From NCBI GenBank assembly GCA_046331625.1, contig JAXLQL010000007.1, positions 186,001 to 250,000 of the forward strand: 64,000 nucleotides of DNA, given 5' to 3'. Within the stretch, counting starts at the first letter, position 1, and every line of letters starts with the position of its first letter. A program made the position numbers and the translations under genes. Source of the stretch: JAXLQL01 sp046331625 (lineage in GTDB: Bacteria; Acidobacteriota; Terriglobia; Bryobacterales; Bryobacteraceae). Positions 60,129-64,000 of the stretch are shown piece after piece. The notes under the pieces are model-generated. The model searched no databases. It worked only from the letters and a program-made list of their open reading frames with translations, and had not been told where the DNA came from.

Positions 60129-61473
60129 GACCGAAGGCATGCTCACGCTCGCGGAGCTCGGGCGAAAAGTCAAAGCCGGCGCGATCGACACGGTGATCCT
60201 CGCCTTCACCGATCATTACGGCCGCCTGATGGGCAAGCGCTTTGACGCGGACTTCTTCCTCGAAAGCGCGGCCTCGCACGGCACCCATGCCTGCGACTAT
60301 CTGCTCACCACCGACATGGAGATGGATCCAGTGCGCGGCTACGAGTTCGCCAACTGGGAGCGCGGCTATGGCGACTTCCACCTGGCCCCAGATCTCGCAA
60401 CGCTCTGCATCGCCAGTTGGCTCGACAAGACCGCGTTCGTGCATTGCGACGTCGGCAGTGATCGCACGCATCAACTGATCGCGGAAGCGCCGCGGTCGAT
60501 CTTGCGCAAGCAAGTGGAAGCCGCGCGCGCAATGGGTTATGGCGCGCAAGCGGCCTCCGAGCTCGAATACTACGCCTTCCGCACGCCGTATCGTCAGGCA
60601 GCCGCGCAAGGCCACCACGGCATGGAACCGCTCGGCTGGTATCTCGAGGACTATCATCTACTGCAAGGCACGCGCAGCGAATTCTACACGCAGGCCGTGC
60701 GCAGGCACTTGAAGCAATCGGGCATTCCCGTAGAGAACTCGAAAGGCGAGTGGGGCCTGGGGCAGCATGAGATCAACGTGCGCTACGCCGACATTCTCAC
60801 CATGGCCGATCGGCACATGCTCTACAAGCAGTGCCTCAAAGAGGTCGCCGAGCAAGCGGGCATCAGCGTGACCTTCATGGCCAAGTATGCGCAGGGGCAA
60901 GCCGGTTCGAGCTGCCACGTGCATCTGAGCCTGTGGCGCGGAGCGAAGAACGCGTTCGGCGACGAGCGCACGTTTCGCTGGTTCCTCGGCGGATGGATGG
61001 CGCATGCCGCGGAGTTCATGCCGTTCTACGCGCCCACGGTGAATTCGTACAAGCGCTACGAGGATCTCTCGTGGGCGCCCACCCGCATCGCCTGGAGCCG
61101 CGACAATCGTACGGCCGGATTTCGCGTGGTGGGCAGTGGCGCGAGCCTGCGGATCGAGTGCCGCATCCCGGGTGCCGATGCGAATCCGTATCTTGCGTTC
61201 GCGGCGTCGCTCGCGTCCGGACTCGATGGGATTCGCCGCAAGATCGAGCCGCCCGAAGCGTTTGATGGCGACATCTACGCGGCGCGGAATCTGCCGCGCG
61301 TTCCCTACACGCTGCGCGAAGCGGTGGACGGTTTCGAGCGAAGCGAATTCGTACGCGAGACGCTCGGGGAAGCAGTGGCGCGGCACTACGTGCACTTCTT
61401 CCGAACAGAACAGCGACTGTTTGATTGCGCGGTGACCGACTGGGAGCGCCGCCGCTATTTCGAAAGGATCTGA
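60121..61473 (+). CDS. Glutamine synthetase-family ligase, likely gamma-glutamyl-amine synthetase
   Basis: The 450-residue enzyme should form a gamma-glutamyl amide from glutamate, ATP and an amine (PuuA-like role) rather than making glutamine, judged by context. Family motifs are DHYGRLMGKRFD (about 29-40), GWYLEDYHLL, GLGQHEINVRY (metal ligands, about 216), SSCHVHLSLW (about 262), NSYKRYEDLSWAPTRIAW, NRTAGFRVVG and ECRIPGADANPYLAFAA. It overlaps the permease gene, and the SDR gene follows after nine bases. No adenylylation loop typical of the housekeeping enzyme is evident. The exact amine cannot be told from sequence. Confidence 0.87.
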   Translation: MSKTEGMLTLAELGRKVKAGAIDTVILAFTDHYGRLMGKRFDADFFLESAASHGTHACDYLLTTDMEMDPVRGYEFANWERGYGDFHLAPDLATLCIASWLDKTAFVHCDVGSDRTHQLIAEAPRSILRKQVEAARAMGYGAQAASELEYYAFRTPYRQAAAQGHHGMEPLGWYLEDYHLLQGTRSEFYTQAVRRHLKQSGIPVENSKGEWGLGQHEINVRYADILTMADRHMLYKQCLKEVAEQAGISVTFMAKYAQGQAGSSCHVHLSLWRGAKNAFGDERTFRWFLGGWMAHAAEFMPFYAPTVNSYKRYEDLSWAPTRIAWSRDNRTAGFRVVGSGASLRIECRIPGADANPYLAFAASLASGLDGIRRKIEPPEAFDGDIYAARNLPRVPYTLREAVDGFERSEFVRETLGEAVARHYVHFFRTEQRLFDCAVTDWERRRYFERI

Positions 61474-61482
61474 GTAACAACG

Positions 61483-62247
61483 ATGCGACTGAAAGACAAG
61501 GTGGCGCTGATCACCGGCGCGGCCAGTGGAATTGGGAAAGAGACGGCGGCGCTGTTCGCCGCGGAGGGAGCCGCCGTTGTCGCGGTGGATATCAATGACG
61601 AAGCCGGCAAAGCGGTAGTGGCTTCGCTCGGCAGCCGCGCCATCTATGTGCGTGCGGATGTCTCGAGCGCCGCGGATTCCGAAGCGATGGTGGCGGCGGC
61701 GGAGAAGGCGTTCGGCAAGCTCGACATCCTCTTCAATAACGCCGGCATCTCGCACGCCGATGACGATGACGCCACGCGCACCACCGAAGAAGTGTGGGAC
61801 CTCACCATGCGCATCAACGTGAAGGGCGTGTTCCTGGGCTGCAAATACGGCATCCCGGCGTTGCGGCGCGCGGGCGGCGGATCGATCATCAACACTGCTT
61901 CGTTCGTGGCGTTGCTCGGTGCGGCCACTCCGCAACTCGCCTACACCGCGAGCAAAGGCGCCGTGCTTTCGATGACGAGAGAACTCGCGGTGATCCACGC
62001 GCGCGAGAACATCCGCGTGAACGCGCTGTGCCCCGGTCCGCTGAAGACCGAACTGTTGATGAAGTATTTGAACACCGACGAAAAGAAGCAGCGGCGGCTG
62101 GTGCACATTCCGATGGGCCGCTTCGGTGAGGCAGCCGAGATCGCCAAGGCGGCGTTGTATCTGGCGTCAGACGAGTCGTCATTCGTGACCGGTTCGGAGT
62201 TCGTGGTGGATGGCGGAATCACCGCCGCCTACGTGACGCCGCAATGA
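61483..62247 (+). CDS. Short-chain dehydrogenase/reductase
   Basis: A classical SDR of 254 residues that oxidises an alcohol with NAD(P)+. Motifs: TGAASGIGKE (TGx3GxG, about 11-20), the acidic VVAVDIND after strand 2 favouring NAD, NNAGISHAD (about 87), the catalytic Ser in INTASFVALLG, YTASKGAV (YxxxK, about 152) and CPGPLKTEL. It lies between the ligase and the aldehyde dehydrogenase genes with a four-base overlap downstream. In the proposed route it would turn the alcohol of a gamma-glutamyl amino alcohol into an aldehyde. Other SDR substrates remain possible. Confidence 0.88.
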   Translation: MRLKDKVALITGAASGIGKETAALFAAEGAAVVAVDINDEAGKAVVASLGSRAIYVRADVSSAADSEAMVAAAEKAFGKLDILFNNAGISHADDDDATRTTEEVWDLTMRINVKGVFLGCKYGIPALRRAGGGSIINTASFVALLGAATPQLAYTASKGAVLSMTRELAVIHARENIRVNALCPGPLKTELLMKYLNTDEKKQRRLVHIPMGRFGEAAEIAKAALYLASDESSFVTGSEFVVDGGITAAYVTPQ

Positions 62248-63634
62248 CGCAGCAGACAATCTCGCCCGTCGACAACTCAGTCTACGCGGTAAGGGAACTC
62301 GCCGATGCGGCGGTCATCGAACGCGCGCTCGCGGCTGCGGTCGCGGCGCAACGGGCATGGCGGCAGACCGCTCTCTCTGAACGCGTGGCGATCTGCGAGC
62401 GGTTCGTGGAAGCGATGGAGCACGACGCGGACGCGATCGGCGTGGAGCTTGCGTGGCAGATGGGCCGAGTTCGCTATGGACCGAACGAGATCCGGCGCGG
62501 TTTGCCGAGCGCGCTCGTTACATGGCATCGGTGGCTCCGCGCGCGCTATCGGATGTTCCGGTCGAGCCGAAGCCCGGTTTCACGCGCTTCATTCGGCATG
62601 AGCCCGTGGGCGTGGTCTTCGTGGTGGCGCCGTGGAACTATCCGTACCTGACGTCAGTGAACTCGGTGGTCCCGGCGATTCTGGCGGGCAATGCAGTACT
62701 GCTCAAGCATTCCGCGCAAACGCCGTTGTGCGCCGAGCGCTATGCGGAAGCGTTTCGCCGTGCCGGACTGCCCGAAGGTGTGTTCCAGTATCTGCATCTG
62801 TCGCATGATGACGTTGCGCGGGTGATTGGCGATGAGCGCGTGTCGTTCGTCGCGTTCACGGGATCGGTGAAAGGCGGACACGCGGTCCAGCGCGCGGCGG
62901 CGGGGCGCTTCATCGGAACCGCGCTCGAACTCGGTGGCAAAGATCCGGCCTATGTCCGCGCCGATGCGGATCTGCCCCACGCAATCGAAAATCTCGTCGA
63001 CGGTGCGATGTTCAACTCGGGGCAATCGTGTTGCGGCATCGAGCGCATCTACGTGCACGCCGATGTCTACGACAAGTTCGTGGAAGGCGCAGTGGAGTTG
63101 ACCAGGCAGTATGAGCTCGGCAATCCGCTCGACGCGGCGACAACGCTCGGTCCGATGGTGCGCACGAGCGCGGCCGATTTCGTGCGCGCGCAGATCGCGG
63201 AAGCGGTAGCGCAGGGAGCGCGGGCGCTCGTCGACCCGGAGTTGTTCCCCGCGGATCGCCCAGGCACTCCGTATCTCGCGCCGCAGGTACTGACCGGCGT
63301 GAATCACTCGATGCGGGTGATGCGCGAAGAGACGTTCGGTCCGGTGGCGTGCATCATGCGCGTAGCGTCTGACAAGGAAGCGATCGCGTTGATGAACGAC
63401 AGTTCGTACGGACTCACGGCCGCAATCTGGACCCGTGACACCGAAGCTGCGATCCGCATTGGCGAGCGAATCGAGACCGGCACCTGGTTCATGAACCGCT
63501 GCGACTACCTCGACCCAGCTCTGGCCTGGACCGGCGTGAAAGACTCGGGCCGCGGATGCGCGCTATCGGTGCTAGGGTTCGAGCAGTTGACGCGTCCGAA
63601 GTCATTCCACTTGCGCACCGAGACTGGGTCATGA
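62244..63634 (+). pseudogene. Aldehyde dehydrogenase broken by a frameshift
   Basis: Two overlapping frames give one aldehyde dehydrogenase of about 463 residues. The first (from ATG 62244) reads SVYAVRELADAAVIERALAAAVAAQRAW...ELAWQMGR and is in frame until about 62493. The second continues RFAERARYMASVAPRAL...GVVFVVAPWNYPY and on to 63634. A one-base loss near 62493-62500 explains the switch. Catalytic marks are intact in the second part: APWNYP, ELGGKDPAYV (active Glu) and NSGQSCCGIERI (nucleophilic Cys). It overlaps the SDR gene by four bases. It would oxidise the aldehyde to acid in the amine pathway. Error or real decay is undecided. Confidence 0.8.
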
Positions 63635-63647
63635 GGCGAGGATTGAG

Positions 63648-63656
63648 TAAGGAGGT
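63648..63656 (+). promoter_or_regulatory. Strong Shine-Dalgarno sequence of the serine-hydrolase gene
   Basis: TAAGGAGGT is almost a full anti-16S match and ends six bases before ATG 63663, the best ribosome site seen in the window. It fixes the start of the last gene. Confidence 0.75.
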
Positions 63657-63662
63657 TCGAGA

Positions 63663-64000
63663 ATGAAACGAATTCTGGCAGCGCTCAGCGTTGCGATCTG
63701 TCTGCTGGCGCAGAACGGCGGGCGCGCGGGCATGGATTCCGAACGGCTGGCGAAAATCGCGCCGCGGATGAAGTCGTTCGTCGATCGCGGGCAAGTCGCG
63801 GGCACAGTGACGCTCGTCGCGCGCCATGGACAGATCGTCGAGTTCGATGCCGTGGGCTACCAGGACTCCGAGTCACGCAAGCCGATGGCGAAGGACTCGA
63901 TCTTCCAGATCATGTCAATGACGAAGCCGATGGTGGGAACGGCGATCATGATGCTCGCCGACGAAGGGCGGCTCGCGGTGGTGGATCCGGTGGAGAAGTA
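63663..64000 (+). CDS. Serine beta-lactamase-like hydrolase, 5' part (runs off the edge)
   Basis: Only the first 112 residues are present. They show a signal peptide (MKRILAALSVAICLLAQ), a beta-strand pair (AGTVTLVARHGQIVEFDAVGYQD) and the active-site motif S-x-x-K in IFQIMSMTKPMVG (Ser near 90), matching class-C beta-lactamase-related esterases. The SxxK is followed by MMLADEGRLAVVDPVEK as in the family. It begins 28 bases after the aldehyde dehydrogenase stop and may belong to that operon, for instance as an amidase for a gamma-glutamyl product, which is a guess. The rest lies beyond the window. Confidence 0.85.
   Translation, partial: MKRILAALSVAICLLAQNGGRAGMDSERLAKIAPRMKSFVDRGQVAGTVTLVARHGQIVEFDAVGYQDSESRKPMAKDSIFQIMSMTKPMVGTAIMMLADEGRLAVVDPVEK

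Overview
This 64-kb window is GC-rich, densely coded chromosomal DNA that most resembles an acidobacterium of the Solibacter/Bryobacter type (order Bryobacterales). The support is: a C-terminal domain of the TIGR03437 type (the family named after Solibacter) at 44.0-44.8 kb; a TonB-dependent receptor with an N-terminal carboxypeptidase-regulatory domain; a DUF1592/DUF1552 gene pair; many secreted carboxypeptidase-regulatory, BACON and NHL proteins; and a palindromic intergenic repeat built from GGGACT-GA-AGTCCC and GCAGGCT-GA-AGCCTGC hairpins. The assignment is inference from gene content. No rRNA, tRNA or CRISPR array was seen.

Layout. 0-12.3 kb: recG and rsmD separated by palindromic repeats, a broken PHP-domain gene, a secreted DNA/RNA endonuclease, an abutting phosphotransacetylase/histone-deacetylase-like pair, and an exported catalase-peroxidase divergent from a LysR regulator with a clear operator. 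12.3-19.1 kb: a TPR protein, then a modA-like gene that was partly duplicated. The duplicate is interrupted by about 2 kb of lower-GC DNA carrying one orphan 588-residue gene. Beyond it lies an ECF sigma / anti-sigma / secreted protein / ModA-like operon on the minus strand. 19.2-30.5 kb: TonB receptor, ThuA protein with EF hands, phosphoesterase, a large secreted BACON-type gene with an in-frame stop, a frameshifted methyltransferase, and a carboxypeptidase-regulatory protein. 30.5-35.4 kb: a minus-strand, translationally coupled four-gene set of two amidohydrolases, a Tat-exported protein and a membrane dipeptidase.

35.4-50 kb: B12-binding radical SAM protein, NHL-repeat surface protein, an unassigned 0.85-kb stretch, a zinc-ribbon membrane protein, DinB protein, a five-repeat BACON protein, SMP-30-like lactonase, alpha/beta hydrolase, beta-helix protein and PIG-L deacetylase. 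50.5-57.3 kb: ABC ATPase plus a permease that carries a whole serine beta-lactamase-fold domain inside it, then DUF1592 and DUF1552 proteins. 58.7-63.6 kb: an APC permease, glutamine-synthetase-like ligase, SDR and aldehyde dehydrogenase (frameshifted) that read as a gamma-glutamylation route for an amine or amino alcohol. A serine hydrolase runs off the right edge.

Four long genes contain five point lesions (two in-frame stops, three frameshifts) while the protein signal continues cleanly on both sides. Whether these are assembly errors or recent decay cannot be decided from sequence alone. The most novel items are the orphan gene in the 13.8-15.8 kb insert, the beta-lactamase/ABC-permease fusion at 51.3-54.1 kb, and the palindromic repeat whose copies show compensatory base changes and twice reach into coding sequence.
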